Below, piece by piece: positions 11,332-24,000 of a stretch of 64,000 nucleotides of DNA. Under the pieces are notes generated by a model. It ran no database searches. It was not told the DNA's origin and saw only the letters and a program-made list of their open reading frames with translations. Within the stretch, counting starts at the first letter, position 1. The number at the start of each line of letters is the position of its first letter. The translations under genes were made by a program, and so were the position numbers. This DNA is from Deinandra increscens subsp. villosa (lineage: Eukaryota > Streptophyta > Magnoliopsida > Asterales > Asteraceae): assembly GCA_039602395.1 (NCBI GenBank), contig JBCNJP010000007.1, forward strand, positions 104,520,788-104,584,787, read 5' to 3'.

Positions 11332-12193
11332 TTGACATTAAAGCGGCGAGTTTTCTTTGAGTCTCAAATAGGTATAGGAGAGCAAGGATAAGTTGGGTCG
11401 AGTGGTGTACAGGGGCGGACCCTTATTAGGCCCAGGGGGTCCCTGTGACCCCCTCAACCTCGTACGCAAAGTGAAAATTATATGAACGTTTTTTATAAAA
11501 AAAAATATGAAGAGGAGTTAATAAATACTCAGTTTGTGAAAATGAAACAAAACAAGTAAATACCTTAGTGGTAAGATCCCTTGTTTGATTTTGAAGTGGT
11601 GTAAGTTCAAATCTTGTGTTCAACAATTTTTTTCCTAGCTTTCTTTATTTACTTTTATTATAGACCCATTTTTTTTAAATACATTCATTTTAAACCCCTT
11701 TAATAATAAAATATTACAAATATATAAAAATATAGATTTTTTTAATTGACAAACATTTTGTCATATTATTTTTTTTTCACGCGTTACTTTTTCTTTTATC
11801 TTCATTTATAGCCATTTATTGTTATTCTTTACTATTATATTGTTGTCAATGTTACGGTATAGAATTTTTTTATCAAATCATGTGGAGTTTTTTTAATCGG
11901 TTATTTTTTTCTTTACTCGCAATGTCGTGCCGCAACACGCGCCTGCATTAAAAGCTATTTAGTAAGTAATAGACCAAAATTTTTATGTACGTTTATATGA
12001 AACTGAAACATTTAAAACTAGTGACCCCGTAAAAAATATTATGGACCCCCTCAAAAACTTTCTTAATTCCGCCCTTGGTGGTGTAGTGTTAAATTTTTCA
12101 TGCAATGTTTGTTCCTGTTGTTGCTCTTGTTTCCCGCTTCTAGTGTCTTGCTAGTTGCGGGGTTGTTCAATGAAATCGCCGTTCAAAAAAAAA
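11332..12193 (+). mobile_element. 5'-truncated LINE 3' end, itself split by a hAT MITE
   Basis: Target duplication ATTATGATTC at 11322-11331 and 12194-12203; unit A has a single uninterrupted copy of the site near 6124. The insert ends CGCCGTTC plus poly-A. After removal of the nested hAT element and its duplication, 186 bp of retroposon remain, resembling the 3' end of the LINE at 46.9 kb (TTCTAG..CTTGCTAGTT). Confidence 0.65.
11410..12077. mobile_element. hAT MITE nested in the LINE fragment
   Basis: 668 bp with ends CAGGGGCGGA and TCCGCCCTTG (inverted, one mismatch) and an exact 8-bp target duplication GTGGTGTA at 11402-11409 and 12078-12085. Inside lies a SINE-like box (GTTCAAATCTTG near 11607). 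No transposase. Confidence 0.8.
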
Positions 12194-12203
12194 ATTATGA
12201 TTC

Positions 12204-15023
12204 GTCAAAAACTTCTTATGAATTCAGTAGTATAATGAGTTTTTTTTTTCTCTAGTACTAAGAGTTTTATATTTTTGAGATTGGTCTAGTGTTTGAGTTT
12301 ATCATTTCGTACTTTGATCGCAAAACTCTTTAATTATGTTATATATGATTAGTGTAGTTCATTACATGTAGAAACTCGTATCTACGTTACGATATAAATT
12401 TTGTCTAAAATCCAGCCATGTAAACACTAGTTAGATTAATGGTGATTTTTTTTTCTTAAGATCAAGAGTTCAAACTTACTATGAAAATCTTTCCTAAAGA
12501 AATCTCTATCAATTCTCAAGTTTTATGTAGCAACCATTAATTTAGAAATCTCTATCAATTCTCAAGTTTTATGTAGCAACCATTAATTTATTTATCCAGT
12601 GATAACGGACTTTAATAACTAATAAATTTCTATTTACGTTTCATATCAAAGTATCATATCAAAGTATAAAAGAAAAAGACACGTATGATTTCTTTCAACT
12701 GACGCGTTAAGAATTTATAAGAGTTTATTAATGAAGATAATAGCCATGGTAGATATTATTTACGACTAAACCATGATGTTCACAGTTGCTTCATGATCGA
12801 ATAATTAATTAGGAAAAGAATTTGTTTGTAAATAATTTTAAAATTTCTTTAAAAGTAAATTTTATGGTGTTTTTAGTTCAATAACTATTATAAATTGAAA
12901 AACATAAAGTTATCAAATGATATTTCGAGAGACAAACTAATGAAAAGGAAAAATACTCATTTTGGTAATTAGGTTTTCAACTACACTTATTTGGTAAATA
13001 AATTTTAAAATTACATTTTTTAAAATAAACTCTAGTATTTAAGCTGCTTTTGCTTTTGAGGAAATAAATGAATAATGAAGAATGAAGAAAATTGCTCTAG
13101 AGTTGTTTTTTCATATATTTCCGTAATCTATTTCTTTTCCGTAATTGCATTTAATTCTTGATAGTTTGTAGGTTTTCTTCGTCAGAATACTTATTATATC
13201 AGATGAGCTTAATATGAAATTATTTATAATAAGTAGATCAATTAACTATTCGTTTTAATTTTTATGTACAATAATTAAAATTCAAAATTTATTTATTATC
13301 AATTAAATTGTTCAATCAGAATTTTATAAATTTTATAAATTTTATAATTTAAAAACAATTTTATAGTCAGATATGATCCAATTTAAACAATATTCAATCA
13401 TACATTTAAATATTCAAAAATATAATATATGTTATGATTTGTTAAATGCCATGGTATTTTCTTCATATCTTTGTAGCCGATGGTATTCTGGTAATTTATT
13501 TTCTTGTACTCTCATGTCAATTTTTCATTGAGTTAATGTAATTTGGAATCTCATAAGTCATATAATGTTTTATTTGTTTAATGTATATTTTCATATTTTT
13601 TATGTGACACTTTATGCTTTTCATGTAGAGGTGAGTTTATATCATAATTTATTTTAGTTATTGTCATAGGCCGATAAGCTCTCTCTTTTCTTTTATGGAA
13701 GAGATCTTTCCACACCAAAAATAAAGATGTGATAACTTTGACTCATTCTTATAAACAAACCGATTTGGTATATTTTTATTTTTAGAGGATCAAATTGTTA
13801 AAAACAAATAAAATTAGTCTAAAGTAAGAAATTATATTGGTTGAAAGTCGCCTTAATTAAGAATGAACTCTATCAAATAAATATATTTAGACTTTTATAT
13901 TATAATCAGAATAATATAAAATTTTAGTTGTATTTACGCTAAGGTGTAACTAATAAATAAGTAACTGGTTTCGTCGCATATCATAATTATGTGAGCCAAA
14001 ATTCATGCAAGTGTTTTGAGATTTTCCCGTTTATTTTTTTTCGAAAGCTCAATATATATACCTAATAAATAAGTAACCTATTGAAAATTTTTCACTCTTA
14101 TTGTTTATCGACTATTTGTTATTCTCTTTGTTAATGTTTACTTTACAAGTTTTAAAATTATTGGGTTGTCGCTAGAAGTCCGTTTGTTCCTGCGATAATA
14201 TTCAATTGCAAAGATTTTAGAATTATCAGTTTAGTTACGTTTGTAAAAACATTAATTTATGAAATAATGAAAAATTAAATTAGGTTGACTTCATCTCATG
14301 TCTTCACCACAGATAATTCCTCCTTCCTTTTGAAGAATCTTATCACATTTGATTAAATGGTGTTCAATCCACCCTTTGTATGTATAACACCGCCTGTAGC
14401 CACGTGACCCCGTCGAGACAAATAATGCACAAACAATGGCGAAATATAATCTATTTTGTACAAAATCAAACATGTGTTGACTGTTCTTGCCACAACCCTA
14501 AAATCCCAATGTTGCAGCAAAATCACAAAACTCAATGTTACTTTTGTATATCATGTTTCACAAATTTTGGGAGTTCATCAAAAAATTAATCTGCTGCAGC
14601 TAGAATCGATTAAATGAAAACCATTATCAATATTTATTCAAATTTGGGGGTTAACCATCGCATCAAGCGCTGATAGTGAGATCTAAATAAATTTTGGGGG
14701 GTCGATTCTTCCAATCGATTACAATAGGAGGTTGCCTTTTATGATGTTGATTTCGTTACGCTTCTTATTCTTCGACATAAACCCTAGACTCGAAATCATG
14801 GATTTGACCACCACTACATCGATTTATTCGCTTGATTTAAAATGGGTTTATTTCTACTCCATTGTAGAATTTTAATAGAAAGACAGTTAAATAAGCTTCT
14901 GATCGTAGGTCTTAAAGTGGCCATCGGAGGTGGCTTCTAATCGGAAGACTGAGGATTGTCGGAGGTGGCTTCTGATCGGAGGATGGGGTTATCGATTTGT
15001 TAAAAATTGGGTTTGGAGACTAA
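12204..15023. other. AT-rich intergenic DNA
   Basis: 12204-12622 is the far 5' flank of VIM copy 2. From there to 15023 I see strongly AT-rich sequence with no credible coding exon, tRNA or element with clear ends. The short open frames at 14291-14590 and 14930-15127 have no recognisable product. Confidence 0.6.
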
Positions 15024-15286
15024 GGCCTTGTTTGGCGCGCCATAAGCTAGCTTTTGAAAAGTTAGTTGGAGTAGCGTTTCAACTAGCTTTTATAATATTT
15101 TTAGTTTTACCCTTCCCTAACTTATAAATAAATATGTTTATTTACATTTATGACATGTACTTTTATGTCATTTTATATTTTCCAGCTAGTATATCAGCTA
15201 GATTTTACCAAACATTGTTTTTTATCAGCTAGCTTATAATTTATCAACTAGCAGCTAGCTTATCAGCTAATGCGCCAAACAAAGCC
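15024..15286. mobile_element. Tourist-like (PIF/Harbinger) MITE
   Basis: 263 bp, terminal inverted repeat GGCCTTGTTTGGCGC / GCGCCAAACAAAGCC, with TAA target duplication at 15021-15023 and 15287-15289. Rich in GCTAGC-type subrepeats. Confidence 0.8.
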
Positions 15287-15496
15287 TAAAGATATAAATA
15301 AGCTTTTATTATTTAAATTTTTTTTGTTAGCTATATAAATTACAATATAACCTCCAAAAAATAATAGAGTTGTCAAGTTATTTATGATTTATTTCATAAT
15401 GGAATGCCATTTATTTAATAAAAAAATCTAAGAATGCCATTTTATTTAATACAAAATGTAATTTCTTTAATTACATAGACTCAGATAATAATATCT

Positions 15497-16090
15497 TAGT
15501 TTGAAAATATCCAATTTGATCCCTCACATTTCGTTTTATAATCAATTTTAGTCCAAATATTAATTTTCTTTTATAATAATATCTTAGTTTGACTTTGTTG
15601 ACCCAACTTAAGGGTATAATTGTCCAATTATTAATTAATTTTAAAATAATCTCCTAATATATATTTAAAAAGCCATTTTTTAGACTTGCTGGATGTTTTT
15701 TTTTAAGAAATACACTTTTGGGTTGATCATCCATAACAATTTAGGGAATTTATTATCCCACAGAGATGTCAAGGTTAGAAATCTCATCCCCAAAAAGTTA
15801 CAAGCTAGTTTTGTAAAAAGATAAAAACGTATGAAAGCACAGAGATGCCACATTCTCTGTGTGCAAAAAACACAATTAGTATTTACTTAAAAGCATAGAA
15901 TGCAAAAAAGGATATTTAAATATATATTAGAGGATTATTTTAAAGATAAATTAATAATTGGACAAATATACTCTTAAGTTGGGTAAGAAAAGTCAAACTA
16001 AGATATTAATTTTAATAATTTTTAATAATTGGACTAAAATTGATTATAGAATGATACGTAAGGAATCAAATTGATATTTTGAAAATCGTA
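15497..16090. mobile_element. Foldback-type element with about 180-bp arms
   Basis: The arm at about 15497-15673 is the inverted complement of 15912-16090; shared blocks include TATAATCAATTTTAGTCC and TCTTAGTTTGAC in one arm and their complements in the other. The loop is about 240 bp. No target duplication was found, so class is uncertain. Confidence 0.6.
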
Positions 16091-16183
16091 TTTAAGTCAA
16101 AAGACTATTTATGTGGAGGTCCTAAAATTAGTTTGAAAATTAAAATAAAAGAAAAGTCATCTACCCTGCTTTACGTTTACGCT

Positions 16184-16492
16184 TGTGTTCCCGAGTCCCA
16201 CTTAAGGAGAGAAAGAAAAGAAAGGAAAGAAAGGAAAGGAAAAGAAGGGAAATGAAAAGAAAAGAAAGGAAGGTGATTTCTTTCCTTCCAAATTGGAAGG
16301 AAAGGAAAACTTAAAAAACTTGTCTATTTTTCTCTCCCTTTCCCTCCCGTTCCCTCCTTAAATGAAACTTGGGAACACACAATTTTATACCTTCCTTCCC
16401 TTTCCTTCCTTTAATGAAACTTGGGAACACAAAATCTATTATGTTTCCTTCCCTTTCCTTCCTTTCCTCCCTTAAATGAACTTGTGAACATA
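16184..16492. mobile_element. MITE with three reiterated right ends upstream of the Rieske gene
   Basis: The left end TGTGTTCCCGAGTCCC..TTAAGG is matched by three right-end copies of the type TTAAATGAAACTTGGGAACA at 16358-16380, 16410-16432 and 16472-16490. Between them run purine-rich (GAAAGG) and pyrimidine-rich (CCTTCC) tracts. It ends about 110 bp before the Rieske start codon and so probably lies in promoter or 5' UTR. Confidence 0.55.
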
Positions 16493-16603
16493 GTGTTATT
16501 GCAAAAAATAGACTTCCCCTTTCGAGCCTCTTCAATACGTCTCCTATTTGCATCATTTCTTTTGCGCAGAAACCCTAAATCGGAAGCTCCTGAAATCGAC
16601 GAC

Positions 16604-18810
16604 ATGTTGCGAGTCGCCGGGAGGAGATGCCTTTCTCTCTCGTCACGGTGGTCGTCTACTCCGGCATCATCGGCCATCATCTCTCGCAATACAATCAACG
16701 GCTGTGGCGTTGTTTCCACATCTGATGATCCCCGATCCATTTTCGACTCAAATCCATCATACCTCAATTCCATGGTTCTGAATCATATCAGAGGTCAGTC
16801 GTTTTAACGCTATCATCACACGATAATTAGATATCGATCTGTTTGAATTTATCTGCACGGATCTGCCGTTTACAAATTTGTATACATGTGGTTAGTGATC
16901 TTAGATTTTGTTGACATTCACCTGAATTTTACACGGTTATATACCTCAATTCCATGTTTCTGCATCATTTGGTGATTAGTTTTAGGTAATTTTGTGTTAG
17001 TGATTTATATTCTTTCGCGTTAGAAATGTTACACTGATGGCTTATTGCGTTTTTTATCACGGTTAAAGATCGAAACATTGCAAGCTCCTATGGATCTAAA
17101 CAAATTTTTAATTGTGTATGAGGATTGTTTTCTGAGTTTGGCAGTTTTTGGACATATTAAAATCTGGATTGCTTTAAGCAGAAATATCAACTGATATTCG
17201 TTTGTTTATGAAGATGGTAAAGGAATATAAGAACTTAACACATGTCAAATGTTGCATTTTTTAATATGGTATAGGAATGAAAGACGTTAATACATGTCAA
17301 ATGTTGGATTTTTTGTGCATTTGAATCTCGTTGTGTTCATATGAAGCTACTCATTTGCATATATCTGGCTTGATAAAGAATTTCCAGTCATCTGTTGAAG
17401 CACCAAGATCATTTTTTTTTTTCCAAACTGTTGGTACAAATTCACATTTGTTTGTGGTCAACATGACTTCTGATTTTTTTGGCAAATTCACACTATAGTT
17501 TGTTTGATTAATTATTACATTTGTTTACATTGATATTCTACCAATGATTTATTGTCTAAATAACTATGCATTTCCATGTTGATACTTTATTACATGGATG
17601 GGAATTATTGCCTGTTCATTGTTTCTCACCTTCTCATAATTCACAAAGCAAGCACCACTGTGTTGTATTTGCCTCATGGTTAGTAATTAGGTATAAATTT
17701 TGAGAAATTATCTTTATTAGCTAAACTTGTATGATGTCCGTAGAGTTTAAAATACAACACATTGTCAGCAATTAGATAACGCATGAGCATGATAAAACTA
17801 GAGTGCCACGGGCAATGCCATCTTTTTTCATTCTCATTTCTTGATCACAGTCTTTAGTGAAGTCCTCACCCCCACAATCAGTTTGGTAAGAAATATAAGC
17901 ACCACATTGATATCATGTAATATATCATCTTGTAGGCTTCATGTATGTTTTTGTAGTCTCGATTATTTCTTTAGAAAATTAATGTTATCTGTATAGAGGC
18001 TAAGGTTTAGGCCGGGCTGGACAGTTTAAGTAACCTGTGAAAACTGGCTCGGTTGATTTTATCAGTGAACAAAAGTTTAGTGTCCCCATGTTAGATTGAT
18101 TCGTATTTTATATTCGGGGTGTTGACTTATATATTATGGTTTGATATAGCCTTCGACTTTCTTTTGCTACAGGCCTTTCTACTGGTTCAATTGCCCCAAC
18201 ACATGACCTAGGTTTTGAAGTCCCCCCGACAGTTTCCGCCATTCAGAACCCAACATCGAAAATCACTTATGACGAGTACAACCATGAACGATATCCGCCT
18301 GGTGACCCCAGCAAACGTGCATTTGCATACTTTGTCTTGACCGGTGGCCGGTTTGTGTACGCATCACTAATCAGACTCTTGGTACTCAAGTTTGTTCTAA
18401 GCATGTCTGCTAGTAAAGACGTTCTTGCCCTTGCTTCCCTTGAAGTTGATCTCTCAAGCATCGAGCCAGGGACGACTGTCACAGTCAAGTGGCGTGGGAA
18501 ACCAGTTTTCATCAGGCGTAGAACCGATGATGACATCAGCTTAGCCAACAGTGTCGATGTGAACACTCTTAGGGACCCACAGGAGGATGCGGTTAGGGTT
18601 AAAGACCCAGAGTGGCTCATAGTTGTTGGGGTATGTACTCATCTGGGTTGCATCCCGTTACCTAATGCAGGTGATTTTGGTGGCTGGTTTTGCCCGTGCC
18701 ATGGGTCTCACTATGATATATCCGGAAGAATCCGGAAGGGTCCGGCTCCTTATAATCTGGAGGTGCCTACTTATAGCTTCTTGGGTGATAATAAGTTGCT
18801 CATAGGGTGA
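16604..18810 (+). CDS. UCR1: Mitochondrial Rieske iron-sulfur protein of complex III
   Basis: Two exons, 16604-16793 and 18173-18810, give 275 aa. The protein passes electrons from ubiquinol to cytochrome c1 in the cytochrome bc1 complex of the inner mitochondrial membrane. The N-terminus (MLRVAGRRCLSLSSRWSS) is Arg/Ser-rich with no acidic residues, a mitochondrial presequence. One membrane helix lies at about 113-138. The cluster-binding motifs are CTHLGC (218-223) and CPCHGSHYD (237-245): by family knowledge C218, H220, C237 and H240 bind the 2Fe-2S cluster, and C223 and C239 form the disulfide. Length and motifs fit a full, working gene. The second exon starts with LSTGSIAPTHD, so the intron splits presequence from mature protein. 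Confidence 0.96.
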
Positions 18811-20505
18811 GAATGTTGCAAACAAGGTTTAGCATAAAGGATGCTGCAAGAAAGCAGAGGGACAATTGGTTAAATTTGTTATAATTTTTTTTCCTTTCAT
18901 TCATGTATCAGAATTTTTGTATGTGCTGCATCTGAGTTCTGAATAAGACAGCACAAGGTGGTTTTATTTGTTGGGAGTAACTAATACTGTTATGATTCTT
19001 TAAGTTTGACTGCAGGACTATTTCTTCCATATGGTAGTACCTCTTTAACACAATTCACAATTCACAGAAAATTAATTTGAAGAAGAGAATTGGTAGAACC
19101 ACATAAGAATTTGTATTTAATGCTGCTCATATACAGTGAATGAAAGAAAGAGGCGGTTAATACATTTACATATAGTGGCGGACCTGTAACAGGCCTAATT
19201 ACATAACTGTTTGTCAAACAGTGTATTAGATGTTTATGTGAAATTCTTAGAAATCTATCAGTAAGAAATATAGTGGCTGAAATATTCATGTCAATAATAA
19301 AAGAGCAGTCACACCACGTTCAGATGATTTTGGGTAATCAACATTAACACATCATCATTTTTGCCTCAAGCTAATATAGAGAAAAGAGACAAAAAGACAG
19401 ATATGTGATTCATGCAATAAACATCTCTTTATTCTTTTAAAAAAATGCCTAAGAATATATTATATGTGTAATTTATCTTATACATGTCCATTAATTGGAA
19501 TTAGGTTCGTCTATCAGTTGGTTCCATTAATTGGTATTAGGTTCGTCTATCAATTGGTTCCATTAATTGGTATTAGGGCTTCCGATTAAGTTTTTTGTTT
19601 TTATATACGTGTTACGTGAAGTCTTTGTTGCTTTTGAGTCTAAAATTGTATAATCTGCTAATTCTTATCCTAGTACAAGTCTATTTTAACAAAAGAAATT
19701 TGGTCCCAAGTTTTTTAACATACAAAAATAAATCTTACTTTAACAAACCTGTTATTATTATTATTAATTTTTTTCATTCTTCTTCACAACTCACAAAAAA
19801 TCATAGTCCCGTCACAACTTATAACAAAGACATTTGAAGAAAAAAGGGCCATTTTGTTGTTAAAAGTGATCCATGGAGTTGCAACCTGTCCCCTTGATTA
19901 AACGTATGATCACTTTGGCATTTTGGCCCTTTCCACACCCTCAAAAGGCTCACACTTTTATAAAATCTTTGAAATATATGGTTTTCATGATAAACAAGGA
20001 AAGAAAAACCAACCAAAATCTATATCACATTAATTAAGTTATTTTTTCTTTTTTTGTTTGTTTTACAAACACACCCGTTAGGAATATACAAGTAATGTGT
20101 GGTTATTAATTTAAAAAAAATGGACGTGTAAATGTGTAATGACCGATATATCATTATTATTAGCTATAATTTATATAATTAACAAATTAGTTAGAAAATA
20201 ATTAACGCGTAATGACCAATATATGATTATTATTCTTAGCTATAAAATTATATAATTAACAAATTAATAAAAATAAAATTGCTAAAGGTGGTTTTTTTTC
20301 TTTTAGAATGGCGATATAATTGTGGATTTCTAGTTTCTTTATTTTTTTCCTTTCTAATATTTTTGTTAAACCCTTCTATGACACGCTAGTGCCGAAGAGA
20401 CAATTAGGTGATAAAATATCGACTTTCTAACTAAAAGATTATAATTTCAAATCTATAAGCTAAAATATGGTACTTTCAGTCTTTTTGAAAATATATATAT
20501 ATATA
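18811..20505. other. Intergenic region between Rieske and transaldolase genes
   Basis: The 3' UTR of the Rieske gene lies at the left. A 36-bp tandem repeat occupies 19488-19578. The rest is AT-rich with no coding exon I can support. Confidence 0.6.
19488..19578. repeat. 36-bp tandem repeat, about 2.5 units
   Basis: Units start at 19488, 19524 and 19560 with CCATTAATTGG(A/T)ATTAGG; the first two are complete and differ by single bases. Confidence 0.8.
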
Positions 20506-20699
20506 GTAAAAAGTTCATTGTAGACACCCCCATAAGTGTAGACAAGCTTAGACACTACCTTTTTCACCATTAGATCTCTTGATCTAATGGTTGTGATTAA
20601 TTTTCCTTTTTCTTTTTTTCTTTTATCTCATTAGTTAGAAACTTTCACATGTGAAAAAGAGCTATTTTCACATGCGAAAAGTGTCTACAACTGAACCTC

Positions 20700-20703
<4 letters not shown>
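20506..20703. mobile_element. MITE family M1, copy 1
   Basis: About 198 bp with inverted ends GTTCATTGTAGACAC / GTGTCTACAACTGAAC and the outer box CCTCACCC. A second copy with the same inner sequence (CACCATTAGATCTCTTGATC) lies at 23124-23322. Flanks are TATATAT runs, so the target duplication cannot be read here. Confidence 0.7.

Positions 20704-20741
<38 letters not shown>
20704..20741. repeat. (TA)n microsatellite
   Basis: A run of alternating T and A directly after the MITE; the element probably inserted in it. Confidence 0.9.
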
Positions 20742-20742
<1 letters not shown>

Positions 20743-21025
20743 TAGAGTATGTTTTAACCGTTAAAACAAAAGCTTGAAATTCTTCTAGAGGCCATATATT
20801 ACCCCTGCAAGTGCCTGCAACAATCTCATGACGAAATGACGAGGTTATCTTAATTCTTAACCCTAAAAAGATGATTAATTTAATCCTAATTAACAAATCC
20901 CATTTGAGCCATGGCCTTCGTTTTCATCGTAAGTTGACGGGGTTGTTGAAAACGTGAAATACAAGTATCCTATTTAGATCTCACTCGTACAAAAACGATA
21001 CACGAAACTCCTCCAACCACCATCC

Positions 21026-24000
21026 ATGGCTTCCATCTCCAACAAGCTTTCTTCTCCGGCCACACTTCCAAACTCTCCCCCTTTTATTCCACCACCCGCC
21101 ACCGCCCTCCTGCGTTTTCCGTCAAAACTTTCACTTTCTTCCTCCCGGTTGTCTCTCCGCTCCACCACCCCTCTAGCCACCTCCTTGCTGTAACTATTCT
21201 TATTTCAATTTCCCAAATCTCTTTTTTTGTTGTTATTATTATTACCATGTTTTTTATTGGCATTTTCAATTTTTTGCCTGGTGATGTTAAAATTTAAATC
21301 TTGATCAAAGATATTTAATCGGACATTGATTATCAAGCAACCCTTTTCAGCTATGGCATAAAAGATTCAACCTTTTTGTGGGCTTCTGATTTCACCTATT
21401 CTTTTTAGGGTTTATAGTTGGTATTTTTGTGCAATTTTATTTTATTTGTATCTTGGGATGCATGTGATTAAGAGTGTCCTCAACTGCTTCCTTTGTTCAT
21501 GTTTCCCATTTTTTTTTTGGTTATTATTGCTATTATTATTACCGATTTTTATATTTATATTTTTTATCATTTTCAATTTTTGCCTGGTGATGTTAAATAT
21601 TGATCAAAGATATTCAATCGGATCATTGATTATAAATCAACCCTTTTCAGCTATGGCATAAAAGATTTAACCTTTTTGTGGGCTTCTGATTTCACCTATT
21701 CTTTTTATTAGGGTTTATAGTTAGTATTTTTGTGCAATTTTTTTTGTATCTGGGTATGCATATGATTAATAGTGTCTTCAACTGCTTCCTTTGTTCATGT
21801 TTTACTCATTTACTGAAAGATTTGCATTTTGCACATTTTTTTGCTGACTTAATTCTGTTTTAAAAGTGTGAAATGCAGCCAAAATGGTGCAAATGGAAGC
21901 CATGTTAAGAGAACAACTCTTCATGATCTTTATGAGCAGCAAGGGCAGAGCCCGTGGTACGATAACCTATGCCGCCCTGTTACTGATCTTCTTCCCCTGA
22001 TTGAAAGTGGTGTGAGAGGTGTTACAAGCAATCCGGCGGTAATTAAGCTTTTAATCTGTGCTAATATTTGTTTTTATGATGCTAGATGTAAAATAGTACT
22101 TTTGGTATCCCAACTAATGGTGTTCATGCTCCGGTTTTGCCCATTTTGATGATAATTTTTGGCCCGAATTGATAACCATACTTCGGTTTTGGCAGTTTGA
22201 ATTGATAATTTAGTTTTTTTTCCCTGTCAAAATGTTTGTATTAGAACTTTTACATAAATAAAGATGGTCTATGAATATAATATCATATTCGGTTTTGGCG
22301 GTTTCAACGGTTTATGAACATCTATATTTGCAATTTATGATAATTCTACTAAGATGTTCTATATGTGATCACAGATCTTTCAGAAAGCAATATCTACCTC
22401 AAATGCTTACAATGACCAGTTCAGGTATTCTGTAAGCTAACATTGAAGGCCTAGTGATAATAGTATAAGAGCTTTGTTTAAAATATATATTTATTCTCAT
22501 TGTGGATGCTTGGATTTGCATTCTGGAATAAAAAAAAAATTCCGCTTCTGATAATTTGATTAGTTTCATAACAGCTACCACAAAACCGATAATCCAATGT
22601 TAATAAAGTGACCTAGTTACCTCTGATTTTATCCTAACTCGAGAGACTTTCACTCTCATCTCACAAGACGTTTTGGTGTTCCTATAACACGATCTCCACT
22701 ACAACGAGTATTCCGCTAATCTAGTTCTATCATCATTGGCTCAAATTTCACTCTTGATGATGTAATCACAGGGAAGTTGTACAGGGTGGGAAAGACATTG
22801 AAAGTGCATATTGGGAACTTGTAGTGAAAGATATCCAAGATGCTTGCAGACTATTTGAGTCGATTTATGATGAAACAGATGGTGGTGATGGATATGTTTC
22901 TGTTGAGGTTTCACCTCGGCTTGCTGATGACACCCAAGGGACTGTTGATGCTGCAAAATGGCTGCATAAAGTGGTTGATCGCCCAAATGTTTACATCAAG
23001 ATTCCTGCAACTGCAGCCTGTGTTCCTTCGGTTAAAGACGTGATTTCTTTGGGAATAAGTGTTAATGTAACTGTAAGTTTTACATCCTTGGTTAGTTTAT
23101 TGATTTTTTACCAAATAAGTTGAAGTGAAATGTTCATTGTAGACACCCCCATAAGTGTAGACAGGTAGACACCTTTTTTTCACCATTAGATCTCTTGATC
23201 TGATCTAATGGTTATGATTAATTTCTTTTTTCTTTTTTTTTTCTTTTTCTCATTGTTCAGAAAATTTCACATGTGAAACAGAGGTGTTTCACATGTGAAA
23301 GTGTCTACAATGAACCTCACCCATAAGTTGAATATGTACATTTCCTCTAAGGGGTGTTTTGATTTGTGTTTTGCAACTGATTATCGTGATTTAAAAGTCA
23401 CAATATTCAGTAACCATGTTTTCATGTTTAGATAGACGGATTATGTGTTTTTTTTTTGTTTTTTTTTATTTTTTTTATTTTTTTTTTGCTGTTAAAAAAA
23501 AATAAAAATAATTAAACTTGCTTATCATATATTGTGACTCGATAACATACATTTACATGCCACTCTAAACCTGTGTTTCTTACTATTTTTTTCATGATTT
23601 ATCACAGCTCATATTTTCTCTATCTAGATACGAGGCAGTTATTGATGCTTATATAGATGGGTTAGAGGCTTCAGGTCTAGATGACTTATCTCGGGTTACA
23701 AGTGTCGCGTCTTTCTTTGTTAGTCGAGTAGACACACTTGTCGACAGTATGCTTGAGAAAATTGGAACGCCAGAGGCACTTGACCTTCGAGGCAAGGTAA
23801 AAAAAATCATCCGTTTAAGTATAAAGATAAATAAATAAAAATCTTACTTTAATTTAAACCTTTGTTTTTACACTGAATGTTCACTTTTACAGGCTGCAAA
23901 TGCTCAAGCAGCTCTAGCTTTCCAGCTTTACCAAAAGAAATTCTCGGGCCCAAGATGGGAGGCCCTCGTGAAAAAAGGAGCTAAGAAGCAACGGTTGCTA

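Larger units (their letters stand above)
7418..12622. repeat. Tandem duplication unit B
   Basis: Second unit of the VIM duplication. It differs from unit A by TE insertions at 11229-11286 and 11332-12193, a 45-bp-scale indel in intron 1, one instead of two 262-bp repeats in intron 3, and a short tandem duplication near 12498-12590. Confidence 0.85.

Noticed and set aside
14930..15127. Trp-rich 65-codon frame
   Set aside because: Runs into the Tourist MITE and contains a local GGAGGTGGCTTCTGATCGG repeat; no recognisable product.
18267..18620. 117-codon minus-strand frame
   Set aside because: Antisense of the Rieske exon, no family features.
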